Shown piece after piece: positions 1 through 6,414 of a stretch of 19,437 nt of DNA; position 1 is the first letter of the stretch; every line of letters begins with the position of its first letter. Made by a program: the position numbers and the translations under genes. Under the pieces are notes generated by a model. That model was not told the DNA's origin. It saw nothing but the letters and a program-made list of their open reading frames with translations, and made no database searches. Source of the stretch: Acidiferrobacterales bacterium (GTDB taxonomy: Bacteria > Pseudomonadota > Gammaproteobacteria > Acidiferrobacterales > Sulfurifustaceae); the NCBI GenBank assembly GCA_015492195.1, contig WGFP01000210.1:1-19437 (forward strand), in the 5' to 3' direction.

Positions 1-1638
1 CTCTTCTGCCCTTGCACGATTGCCAAAATTAAGGAACAACGTCTTCTCACCTTGAATAGCAACCTCCCCTGATTCTCCTATAATGATTCTCGTATTCGGT
101 GTGCCCTCAACGCGAAATACACGAACTTTTGCCCCTGTGCTTAGACTTGCTGTTCTTGCTGCGGCCCCGGTAAACGCCACCCGGCCAAACGCCCCCGTCG
201 TTGCCGTCACAACTGCCCCACCGGCCAACCGGGCCCGCGCCCCTTCACGGACGGGCTGCGGGTACTCGCCGCTGGCGGTGCGGATGTCTTGCACGATGTC
301 GGCCAGGAGGTCGAGAGTGAACTCGGCCGGCCCGCCCGTCAGCTTGAGGAAGGGACTCCGGGCCCGGTCCCTGGCAAATTTCTCCCGCAACCGATTCAGG
401 GGGAATTCTCTTATCCGGGCCTCGGCGCCTTCGACCGCGGCTTCAAACTCAAATGAAAGATCAATCGCCCGCCCGGGCCGGGACACAAAACGCCGCTTCT
501 CAATTTCCTCCAGCTCCTGGCGAATCGTGAGGCGGGCCATCACCGTGCCCGTATTTCCAATAAAGTCTAGCGCTACCTTTTCGGCTTCACCGATGGCGTC
601 GTCCGGCTCCAGAATGAGCACGGCCGAGGGCGCGCCCTCCCCACTCCGCGTTCGACGGATCAGGGCCGCAAAGGCCCTTGCGGTCTCTTTGTTAAAGATC
701 ACGACTCGACTACGGGGGTGTACTCTCCCGGGGTCGACGCCCAGTTCCTCGGCCACGCGACGCAAGGCGCGGGAACGGATTCTCAACGTCGCCTCTTCGT
801 CTTCGCTGTCTGCGACCTCCAGGATCTTCTGGATGGTCTCGCCTGTCAGGACCGTGGCCTGACCGGTAGGATCAACGTACACCGTGGGGTTGGCGTAGGC
901 GTACAGATACCGGTGCAGGCTGGGGGGCGTGTTGAGGTCCCCCAAATAGGGATCCTGGTTTAAGAACCGCCCCGTATCCGGATCGTAGTACCGGGCCTTG
1001 AAGTAGTAGAGGTTGGTCTCGGTGTCCTGCTCGTGGCCGGTGAAGGTAAAGCGGTTAAAAGAGCTTCCCGCCTGAGCGCGGAAGTTGCCCCAGGCGTCGT
1101 ACTGGTAGCGGGCTTGGATCGCGCCGTCGGGCTTGGTGAGGTTGACGGTGCTGCCGAGGGCGTCGAACAGATAAAATTGCCGGCCTTCGGTAACATGGTC
1201 CAACGAAAGGAGCCGGTCGGGGCCGTAGTCGTACTTGGCGAGGGTCTGGCCGGCGTTGTCGGTTTGGATTAATACGCTGTCGTCGTCGTAGACGTAGCGC
1301 ACGATCCGTCCGCCGGCGTCCTTAATGACGCGCAGGCCCTGGTAGTCGTAATTGAGCGCAGCCGCGGTCAGCGCCCGGCTTTGAGCGAAGACAGGGCGCC
1401 GATCGCCGCCCGCCGATCGCGGCCCCACCCGATCATCCGCCGCTCCGATCCAGGGAGCGCGGTTATGATCGGCGTCTTCACAATGAGCAGACCCGGTATC
1501 GGGTATCGGCCAGAGGATCGCCCGCACCGCGCCCTCGGGGGTCACCACCGGCAGCAGCACCAGGCGCGGGGCTGCCTCCCGTCCGGGGGGTTGGCGGGAG
1601 GGGGAAATAAGACCAAGTTGTTGACTGCCGTTGTTCAT
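1..1638 (-). CDS. RHS-repeat core protein with C-terminal variable domain, partial (3' end outside window)
   Basis: The frame runs open from an ATG at 1638 (in-frame TAG upstream) to base 1, giving 546 codons with no stop. Seen: residues about 93-240 carry YD-repeat sequence (NYDYQGLR, YVYDDD, KYDYGPDRLL, YLFDALGST, YQYDAWGN) ending in the RHS-associated core, FTGHEQDTETNLYYFKARYYDP followed by TGRFLNQDP, at about 204-232. After this, about 280 residues of unrelated, largely helical and charged sequence lead to the window edge. In RHS polymorphic toxins the part after the core is the exchangeable toxin tip, so this region is a candidate effector domain; I do not recognise its fold. The first ~85 residues are not YD repeats and show no signal peptide. 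With only a few YD repeats the protein is far shorter than full RHS proteins (over 1,000 residues), which suggests an orphan core-plus-tip module. There is no clear ribosome binding site. The minus-strand gene before it ends 38 bases upstream. Confidence 0.85.
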   Translation of the reverse strand, partial: MNNGSQQLGLISPSRQPPGREAAPRLVLLPVVTPEGAVRAILWPIPDTGSAHCEDADHNRAPWIGAADDRVGPRSAGGDRRPVFAQSRALTAAALNYDYQGLRVIKDAGGRIVRYVYDDDSVLIQTDNAGQTLAKYDYGPDRLLSLDHVTEGRQFYLFDALGSTVNLTKPDGAIQARYQYDAWGNFRAQAGSSFNRFTFTGHEQDTETNLYYFKARYYDPDTGRFLNQDPYLGDLNTPPSLHRYLYAYANPTVYVDPTGQATVLTGETIQKILEVADSEDEEATLRIRSRALRRVAEELGVDPGRVHPRSRVVIFNKETARAFAALIRRTRSGEGAPSAVLILEPDDAIGEAEKVALDFIGNTGTVMARLTIRQELEEIEKRRFVSRPGRAIDLSFEFEAAVEGAEARIREFPLNRLREKFARDRARSPFLKLTGGPAEFTLDLLADIVQDIRTASGEYPQPVREGARARLAGGAVVTATTGAFGRVAFTGAAARTASLSTGAKVRVFRVEGTPNTRIIIGESGEVAIQGEKTLFLNFGNRARAEE

Positions 1639-1676
1639 AATTCGTTCTGTTTCTCTAACCTATAGAGGACTATCCA

Positions 1677-2219
1677 CTATTCTCCATATCTCAATAAGAT
1701 ATCTCGCGCCCCACGATCAGATAACCCCGCAATTTCTTTAAAGAATCTCTTTGAATCTATTCCTACGTTTTCCGCAGCTTTACGTAATTCATCCAATGAA
1801 GCATAGACATCGCGTTTGTCTCTACTTCTGCCATTCTGTATAGAAACCACACATAGGATCGTCTTCAAGTTTTCTGCTTTCTTAGCTCCTTCAAGTAAAG
1901 AAACCTGAGAACCTGGAAAGCTATCTAAATACTCCAAAATACTTTGCTGGCTCACTAGCTTTATTATTGTGTGTCGTTGCTTAACATCTGCTGTTAAATA
2001 GTATTTCGCTATCTGAAGCATCAACTTGTCTATTTCACGATTCAACTTTCTATTCTCTTGGCTCTGAAGTTCATCTTTAAATTGATCCATTTGTTTTAGG
2101 ATGGCCTCACCAGAATGTCCAAAGAAACGTTTTGACTGTCTGGCTGACAAATGCTCACCATACTTAACCAGTCTTGGTTCCCAACTTTTCAATAATCTAT
2201 CAAACTCTTTCCCGCTCAT
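1677..2219 (-). CDS. hypothetical protein, low-GC, beside RHS gene
   Basis: This 180-residue soluble protein is not recognised. It is rich in Lys, Glu, Arg and Ser and is probably mostly helical, with a hydrophobic strand TILCVVSIQNG at about 119-129 and a C-terminal segment (FFKEIAGLSDRGARDILLRYG) that could be a helix-turn-helix-like or three-helix end. No signal peptide or membrane segment is seen. The ATG at 2219 follows an AGGAG site at good distance, so the start is well supported. Base composition differs from the rest of the window: 1741-1800 has 21 G+C in 60, about 35 percent, while the neighbours are well above half. It sits between xthA and the RHS gene on the same strand. RHS immunity genes are often small and AT-rich but normally lie downstream of their toxin, so an immunity role (perhaps for an earlier, lost tip) is only a guess. 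Confidence 0.7.
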   Translation of the reverse strand: MSGKEFDRLLKSWEPRLVKYGEHLSARQSKRFFGHSGEAILKQMDQFKDELQSQENRKLNREIDKLMLQIAKYYLTADVKQRHTIIKLVSQQSILEYLDSFPGSQVSLLEGAKKAENLKTILCVVSIQNGRSRDKRDVYASLDELRKAAENVGIDSKRFFKEIAGLSDRGARDILLRYGE

Positions 2220-2274
2220 TTTATTAGACCACTCCTATGGAGCTATCATTTTCCACCCTTCTAAGGCTGATCAA

Positions 2275-3048
2275 CTAGAGCTTATAATCATAATCAATAA
2301 TCAGCGGCGCGTGATCGGAAAACTTTTTGCGTTTGTAGATCGACTCGGCGCGCGCCTTCTTGGCAATGCCTGGGGTGGCGATCTGGTAATCAATGCGCCA
2401 TCCCACGTTTTTTTCATAGGCCCGGCCCCGGTTCGACCACCAGGTGTACTGGTCCGGCTTGTCGTTGAGTGTACGGAACACGTCCACCCAACCGACTTCG
2501 TCAAAGACTTTGGTGAGCCAGGCGCGCTCTTCCGGCAGGAAGCCGGAGTTCTTCTGGTTGCTGCGCCAGTTTTTTAAATCGATCTCCTTGTGGGCGATGT
2601 TCCAGTCGCCGCAGAGAATATACTCGCGTTTATCGCGGCGCAGCTTTTTCAGGAGCGGTAAAAACAGGTCCATGAAACGGTATTTCGACGCTTGGCGGTG
2701 CGGACCGGCGGAACCGGAAGGCAGGTACACGGAAACAACGCTAAGCCGGCCAAAATCGGCCTGCAGATAACGGCCCTCGGCATCGTGCTCCTTCGAGAGC
2801 TTGGCCCGATGCACGCGGTCCGGTTGCTTGCGGCAATAGAGCGCGACCCCGGCATAGCCCTTTTTCTCGGCCTCATAAAAATACCCGTGATACCCTTTCG
2901 GGTTCAGGATCTCCGGCGTCAATTGATCCACCTGGGCCTTGATCTCCTGGACACAGACCACGTCGGCGTTCTGGCGCTGCATCCAGGTGAAGAAACCTTT
3001 GTTCGCCGCGGAGCGGATGCCGTTGACATTGAGAGTGATGATGCGCAT
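2275..3048 (-). CDS. xthA: exodeoxyribonuclease III
   Basis: This 257-residue protein is of the ExoIII/AP-endonuclease (endonuclease-exonuclease-phosphatase) family, which cleaves DNA at abasic sites and degrades 3' ends during base excision repair. The family motifs are in order: LNVNGIR (6-12), QEIK with the metal-binding Glu (34-37), GDWN (147-150), WRIDYQ with a catalytic Asp (217-222), and SDHAPL with the terminal Asp-His pair (244-249). The length matches the family. I start at the ATG at 3048 (MRIITLNVNG), because known family members begin there; an upstream ATG at 3069 would add seven residues of unlikely sequence overlapping the hairpin repeat. The gene is divergent from pyrE with a 78-base gap. 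xthA beside pyrE is a common arrangement in gamma- and betaproteobacteria. Very secure. Confidence 0.97.
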   Translation of the reverse strand: MRIITLNVNGIRSAANKGFFTWMQRQNADVVCVQEIKAQVDQLTPEILNPKGYHGYFYEAEKKGYAGVALYCRKQPDRVHRAKLSKEHDAEGRYLQADFGRLSVVSVYLPSGSAGPHRQASKYRFMDLFLPLLKKLRRDKREYILCGDWNIAHKEIDLKNWRSNQKNSGFLPEERAWLTKVFDEVGWVDVFRTLNDKPDQYTWWSNRGRAYEKNVGWRIDYQIATPGIAKKARAESIYKRKKFSDHAPLIIDYDYKL

Positions 3049-3055
3049 GACTTCA

Positions 3056-3120
3056 GAGACAAGATACAAGAAAAACCGTGCTTTAACACTTGTATCTTGT
3101 CTCTTGAATCTTGTATCTTG
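3056..3120. repeat. inverted array of 7-bp repeats (hairpin) between xthA and pyrE
   Basis: On the plus strand 3089-3120 reads as heptamers CTTGTAT, CTTGTCT, CTTGAAT, CTTGTAT and a final CTTG. The bases at 3056-3070 (GAGACAAGATACAAG) are the exact reverse complement of 3089-3103, with an 18-base loop, giving a perfect 15-bp stem. The element fills almost all the gap between the two divergent start codons (3048 and 3127), leaving 6 bases before pyrE and no Shine-Dalgarno site there. It could act on both promoters or on mRNA structure, or be a mobile intergenic repeat; the sequence does not decide. Confidence 0.85.
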
Positions 3121-3126
3121 CCGACG

Positions 3127-3768
3127 ATGAAGGGCTACCAGCGCGAGTTCCTCGATTTCGCCATCGCCTGCGAGGCGCTGCGCTTCGGGGAATTCACCCT
3201 TAAATCAGGACGCGTCAGTCCCTATTTTTTCAACACCGGCTTATTCAACACGGGCGCGAAGCTGGCGCGTCTCGGGCGGTTTTATGCCCAGGCGATCCGG
3301 GATGCCGGCCTGGAATTCGACATGCTTTATGGGCCTGCCTATAAGGGCATCCCCCTGGTTTGCGCGGCCGCCATGGCGTTCGCCGAAGCGGAAAACCAGG
3401 ATGTGCCCTACGCCTTCAACCGCAAGGAGGTCAAAAAGTACGGCGAGGGCGGCGTCATCGTGGGTGCGCCGTTGCGGGGAAAAGTGCTGATTCTGGATGA
3501 CGTCATCTCCTCCGGCATCTCAGTCAAAGAGTCCGTCGAGATCATCACAAGCGCCGGCGCCGAACCCGCGGGCGTGGCGATCGCACTGGATCGCCAGGAG
3601 CGCGGGGAAGGACGAAAATCAGCCGTTGCGGAAGTGGAAACCGCCTTCGGCCTGCGCGTGATAAGCATCGTCACGCTCGAGACCCTGGTCAGCTATCTCG
3701 ACAATAAAAATAAAACCCACCGTTACCTGGATGCCATCAATGCCTACCGCCGCGCCTACGGCGCCTGA
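3127..3768 (+). CDS. pyrE: orotate phosphoribosyltransferase
   Basis: This 213-residue enzyme joins orotate to PRPP to form orotidine monophosphate in pyrimidine synthesis, and has the same length as the E. coli protein. Seen: the substrate-binding start (FGEFTLKSGRVSPYFFNTG, 20-38), YGPAYKGIPL (68-77), the Arg/Lys loop FNRKEVKKYGEGG (97-109) and the PRPP-binding motif VLILDDVISSG (120-130). The ATG at 3127 is chosen because it gives the canonical N-terminus, and the open frame upstream has no family sequence. There is no recognisable ribosome binding site; the bases just before the start belong to the heptamer hairpin, so translation initiation may be unusual or weak. The gene converges on the exporter gene, with 15 bases between the stop codons. 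Confidence 0.97.
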   Translation: MKGYQREFLDFAIACEALRFGEFTLKSGRVSPYFFNTGLFNTGAKLARLGRFYAQAIRDAGLEFDMLYGPAYKGIPLVCAAAMAFAEAENQDVPYAFNRKEVKKYGEGGVIVGAPLRGKVLILDDVISSGISVKESVEIITSAGAEPAGVAIALDRQERGEGRKSAVAEVETAFGLRVISIVTLETLVSYLDNKNKTHRYLDAINAYRRAYGA

Positions 3769-3783
3769 GCGCGGGAGACAAGG

Positions 3784-4536
3784 TCAGAAGATCAGTTTCA
3801 AGCCGACCAGCACCGTCACGATCTCGAAGCCGCGCTTGATCCAGCGGTTTCCCTTGACGATCGACCAGTGCGCGCCGAGGTAGCCGCCGAGCAGCGAGCC
3901 GATCAGCAGTGCCGGGACCCAGGACCATTTGATGTCCCCGAGGATCCCGAGGGTGGCCGCGCCGGCGCCGTTCCAGAACAGGCCGACCAACACCAGCGTG
4001 TGCGCCACGGCGCGCCGGTAGTCGAGCCCAAACCAGCGCACCAGCCACAGGGTGCAAAAAAGCCCGGTGCCGGAAGTGAGCGAACCGTTCAACACGCCGA
4101 TGACAAACAGCCCCAGGCCGCCCAACGCATAGCCCCTGCCGCCGTGGTCGACGGGCGCATGCTGCAACCCGAGCTGTTTGTTAAAGAACGAATACATGCC
4201 CAGTCCGACGGTGAGTATCCCCAGCGCCACCTGCGCCCAGCGGCCCGGCACATCCAGGATAAAGGCCGCGCCGAGCACCACGCCGGGGAGGCCGGCGGCC
4301 AGGATAAACAGGGTCAGCCGCCGATCGAGGGATTTTTCCCTCCAGTGACGCAGGGTCGCGCCCACCCCCAGCGCCACCGTCGCCACTTTGTGGGTCGCCA
4401 GGGCCACACCGAACGGCAGGCCCAGAAAAATCAGGGCGGGAAACTGCACCAGTCCCGCGCCGCCCCCGGCAAACGCGGAAAAGACGTTGGCGGTGAGCGC
4501 GATCAGAAACAGTAAAATCTGATCAACCCAATCCAC
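3784..4536 (-). CDS. TauE/SafE-family membrane permease (probable sulfite/organosulfonate exporter)
   Basis: This 250-residue polytopic inner-membrane protein has about eight hydrophobic segments in two halves. The family's duplicated Gly-rich signatures are visible: AFAGGGAGLVQFP at 21-33 in the first half and GVLNGSLTSGTGLF at 147-160 in the second. Characterised relatives export sulfite, sulfoacetate or other C-S anions, and members are common in sulfur oxidisers. The substrate cannot be read from sequence, but the sat/apr genes 2 kb away make sulfite plausible. The start is a GTG at 4536 preceded by AAGGGA at suitable distance on the minus strand. Transcribed alone, converging on pyrE. 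The family call is strong and the sulfite role is inference. Confidence 0.9.
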   Translation of the reverse strand: MDWVDQILLFLIALTANVFSAFAGGGAGLVQFPALIFLGLPFGVALATHKVATVALGVGATLRHWREKSLDRRLTLFILAAGLPGVVLGAAFILDVPGRWAQVALGILTVGLGMYSFFNKQLGLQHAPVDHGGRGYALGGLGLFVIGVLNGSLTSGTGLFCTLWLVRWFGLDYRRAVAHTLVLVGLFWNGAGAATLGILGDIKWSWVPALLIGSLLGGYLGAHWSIVKGNRWIKRGFEIVTVLVGLKLIF

Positions 4537-4701
4537 GTGAATCCCTTAAGCCCAAACAAGATCAGCCGCACCCCCCTGACGTGCGGGGATTATGGCATAA
4601 AGCGACGCTTGCCCCCTTCGTCGGCGCGCTCATCGGCCTTGGTTGACAGGGGGGTGATCCTCGGCCAATCTAAAAAAGCTATAATATTTTAAGGATATCT
4701 T

Positions 4702-4729
4702 CCTCCCCGGAAATAAAAATGCCGGGGGG
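4702..4729 (+). promoter_or_regulatory. hairpin in the leader of the DUF4124 gene
   Basis: CCCCGG at 4705-4710 pairs with CCGGGG at 4722-4727, extended by a T-G and a C-G pair to an 8-bp stem around an A-rich 11-base loop. It lies 27 bases before the ATG at 4757 and is not followed by a T run, so it is not an intrinsic terminator. A TATAAT at 4680-4685 lies just upstream but has no good -35 element at 16-18 bases. Function unknown. Confidence 0.45.
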
Positions 4730-4756
4730 TAACCAAAACGGACGACCAATATACCG

Positions 4757-5401
4757 ATGACAGTGAAAAATTCCTTCTGCCTCTTTCTGCTTGCGCTGAG
4801 CCTGGCCTGGCCCACGGTCGGCATGTCTACCAAAATAAAAAAATGCCAGGATGAAACCGGCAAGTGGCATTACGGCGACACCGCGGCGGCGGAATGCAGT
4901 AAATCCAAGGTTATTGAAATCACCGACCGGGGCATCAAAACCAAGGTCATTGCGGCGCCGCCGACCGAGGCAGAACTTAAGGAGCGCGAACGCAGAAAGG
5001 AGGAGTTGGAAAAAGAACGCAAGCTCGCCGAAGAACGGGCCAGAAAGGACCGCATACTTTTGAGTACCTACGGTCATGAGAAAGACATCCTCTATGTTCG
5101 TGACCGCAAGCTGGCGCAGATTGAAGCGTCGATAAAGGCGAGCGAAGAAACCCTGAAATCCCTGCAGGCCGTGCAGGCCCGAATGGAAAAACAGGCGGCG
5201 GAAGAACAAAAAACGGGTAAGATTTCCAGACAAACCGCCAAGGGCCTGGCCCAGACCAAGGCGCAAGTCGCCAAACACGAAGCCGCCGTGGCCGCCAAGC
5301 GAAAGGAACAGGAAACGTTACGGAAACAATATGCGGCCGACCTTGAGCGTTACCGGGAACTTAAAAACATGCAGGCTCAAAAAGCCAAAAAAACGCGTTG
5401 A
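4757..5401 (+). CDS. DUF4124-domain, coiled-coil exported protein
   Basis: This 214-residue protein begins with a likely Sec signal (Lys at 4, hydrophobic FCLFLLALSLAW at 7-18). It then carries a short DUF4124-type module with the hallmark 'KCQDETGKWHYGDT' (about 29-42), Cys 30 and Cys 48, and VIEIT. DUF4124 is a small domain found at the N-terminus of exported gammaproteobacterial proteins; its function is not known. From about 70 to the end the sequence is a very charged Glu/Lys/Arg/Ala/Gln helix with coiled-coil character. It probably acts in the periplasm or at the envelope. No strong Shine-Dalgarno site is seen before 4757; a downstream ATG at residue 23 would remove the signal, so I keep the first. 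It is monocistronic and converges on moaE. Confidence 0.85.
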   Translation: MTVKNSFCLFLLALSLAWPTVGMSTKIKKCQDETGKWHYGDTAAAECSKSKVIEITDRGIKTKVIAAPPTEAELKERERRKEELEKERKLAEERARKDRILLSTYGHEKDILYVRDRKLAQIEASIKASEETLKSLQAVQARMEKQAAEEQKTGKISRQTAKGLAQTKAQVAKHEAAVAAKRKEQETLRKQYAADLERYRELKNMQAQKAKKTR

Positions 5402-5425
5402 ACACGGCAACACGAACGGTCACTC

Positions 5426-5443
5426 CCGCCGTCCCTGCGGCGG
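5426..5443. other. GC-rich hairpin between convergent genes
   Basis: CCGCCG (5426-5431) and CGGCGG (5438-5443) form a 6-bp GC stem with a 6-base loop in the 54-base gap between the convergent DUF4124 and moaE genes. There is no U tract on either side, so a terminator role is possible from position only. Confidence 0.35.
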
Positions 5444-5455
5444 CCTCCGCTTACG

Positions 5456-5893
5456 CTACTCTTCCGGCGCCACCCAGCGCACCCCCGCTTCCCCCTCCTC
5501 CCGTTTCCAGAAAGGCGCGCGGGTTTTGAGTTCGTCAATGGCATAACGGCAGGCCTTAAACGCCGCGTCCCGGTGTGCCGCCCATACCGCGATCAACACG
5601 ATGGGGTCGTTCGGGCGCAAACGGCCGTGGCGGTGGATCACCAGCACATCGAGCACGTCCCAGCGACGGCGGGCATCCTCGACAACCCTTTCCAGATGCT
5701 TGCGGGTCATGGCCGGATAGTGTTCCAGGGTCATTGCCGACACCGGGTTCCCCCGGCTGGAATCCCGCAAAGTCCCGACAAATATCGCGGTCGCGCCGAA
5801 CTTCCCCCGCAGCCCGGGATTTGCCGACTGATGGGCGGCCAGCTCCTGCCATGGATCAAAGGCCCCGGCGAGCAGCTTTACCGGCACGGTCAT
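5456..5893 (-). CDS. moaE: molybdopterin synthase catalytic subunit
   Basis: This 145-residue protein forms the large subunit of molybdopterin synthase, which inserts two sulfurs from the MoaD thiocarboxylate into precursor Z (cPMP) to give molybdopterin. Seen: GATAIFVGTLRD (33-44), the MTLEHYPAM segment (54-62), VIHRHGRL (85-92), and the catalytic lysine region ELKTRAPFWKRE (121-132), whose Lys 123 and Lys 130 correspond to the two functional lysines of the family. It overlaps moaD by four bases (ATGA), indicating translational coupling. Only these two Moco genes are present here. A user such as a sulfite-oxidising molybdoenzyme would fit the sulfur context but lies outside the window. Confidence 0.95.
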   Translation of the reverse strand: MTVPVKLLAGAFDPWQELAAHQSANPGLRGKFGATAIFVGTLRDSSRGNPVSAMTLEHYPAMTRKHLERVVEDARRRWDVLDVLVIHRHGRLRPNDPIVLIAVWAAHRDAAFKACRYAIDELKTRAPFWKREEGEAGVRWVAPEE

Positions 5894-6120
5894 CCCCCGG
5901 TTACGGGCGGGAAAAACGCCACTTCATCGCCATCGTGCACGGCCTGATCGAGCGCGGCATATTCCTGGTTCACGGCCACCACGGTATTGGGCGGAAGCGG
6001 GGCCGGCGTCACCGTTTTCCAGACATCGGCAACACAAGAAATCCCTTTGAAATCAAGGATGTCTTCACTTCGTCCGAGCGTCTCCCGAATGCCCGCAAAA
6101 AACTTGACGGTAATACTCAT
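5890..6120 (-). CDS. moaD: molybdopterin synthase sulfur-carrier subunit
   Basis: This 76-residue ubiquitin-like sulfur carrier ends in the diagnostic Gly-Gly (PPVTGG), whose C-terminus becomes the thiocarboxylate used by MoaE. The N-terminus MSITVKFFAGIRE is the standard family start. I use the ATG at 6120, with GGAG nine bases upstream, and not the in-frame ATG at 6168, which would add 16 unlikely residues. The gene is followed directly by moaE with an ATGA overlap. The promoter must lie in the 6121-6414 gap shared with sat, which is transcribed the other way. Confidence 0.94.
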   Translation of the reverse strand: MSITVKFFAGIRETLGRSEDILDFKGISCVADVWKTVTPAPLPPNTVVAVNQEYAALDQAVHDGDEVAFFPPVTGG

Positions 6121-6181
6121 AAATTCAAGCTCCGATTGGAGAAAACATAAGGCTGGCGTGCGCGCCAAACTCGGTTAAAAT

Positions 6182-6198
6182 ACCCCGGCACGCGGGGT
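6182..6198. other. short GC hairpin in sat/moaD gap
   Basis: ACCCCG (6182-6187) pairs with CGGGGT (6193-6198) around a 5-base loop. It is preceded by TTAAAAT and not followed by a T run on the plus strand. It could form in a moaDE leader or be incidental. Confidence 0.35.
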
Positions 6199-6229
6199 CG
6201 AGCAAAACCATCACACAACACAGGTGTTT

Positions 6230-6271
6230 CCCTGAAAACTTCTTTCATTCAGGGAGTTAAGCCCCACCCTG
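6230..6271 (+). promoter_or_regulatory. two mutually exclusive hairpins upstream of sat
   Basis: CCCTGAA (6230-6236) can pair with TTCAGGG (6248-6254), an 11-base loop. The same CAGGG (6250-6254) can instead pair with CCCTG at 6267-6271. The two stems compete for the same bases. This resembles a switchable leader, but there is no T run and no recognised ligand-binding motif, and the transcription start is unknown. Confidence 0.35.
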
Positions 6272-6304
6272 TAAAAAAATAAATGAAACTTATGCGTAAC
6301 CCCA

Positions 6305-6324
6305 GTAATACTAATTAGTGTTAC
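6305..6324. promoter_or_regulatory. 20-bp near-perfect palindrome, candidate operator
   Basis: GTAATACTAA (6305-6314) is followed directly by TTAGTGTTAC (6315-6324), a palindrome with 9 of 10 base pairs matched and no spacer, typical of a site for a dimeric regulator. A weak -10-like TATAGA follows at 6337-6342, and the TTAGTG half would lie at the -35 position with 16-bp spacing, so a bound protein could affect that promoter. The regulator is unknown. Confidence 0.45.
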
Positions 6325-6414
6325 CTGTCCCGACGCTATAGAGTTTCGCGGCTCCGATAAAAAAACCATAATTCCAAGCAAATCAGTCATACATTATTTA
6401 GGGAAACTGATTAT

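Larger units (their letters stand above)
6121..6414. other. gene-free divergent control region between moaD and sat
   Basis: This is a 294-base gap with no credible gene on either strand and lower GC towards sat. It holds two hairpins (6182-6198 and 6230-6254, the latter with an alternative partner at 6267-6271), an A-rich stretch (6272-6285) and a near-perfect 20-bp palindrome (6305-6324). These elements make it the likely promoter region for both moaDE and the sat/apr genes. I do not recognise a known riboswitch. Confidence 0.6.

Noticed and set aside
83..862. A 259-codon plus-strand open frame at the window start
   Set aside because: It lies opposite the RHS gene, has Arg/Ser/Ala-rich sequence with no domain, and the minus-strand frame carries clear RHS core motifs.
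3056..3120. Possible CRISPR array or transposon end
   Set aside because: Units are only 7 bp with no spacers, and there is no transposase, target duplication or cas gene.
4566..4586. CCGCAC/GTGCGG hairpin upstream of the TauE-type gene
   Set aside because: A 6-bp stem without a T run in GC-rich DNA is expected by chance often enough that I give it no function.
4643..4685. TTGACA (4643-4648) and TATAAT (4680-4685) as a sigma-70 promoter
   Set aside because: The boxes are 31 bases apart, far from the 16-18 required. Each alone is weak evidence.
6121..6414. Known riboswitch (Moco or SAM type) in the moaD/sat gap
   Set aside because: The hairpins seen do not form a conserved core that I recognise, and Moco RNAs usually precede moaA-type operons or Moco enzyme genes.
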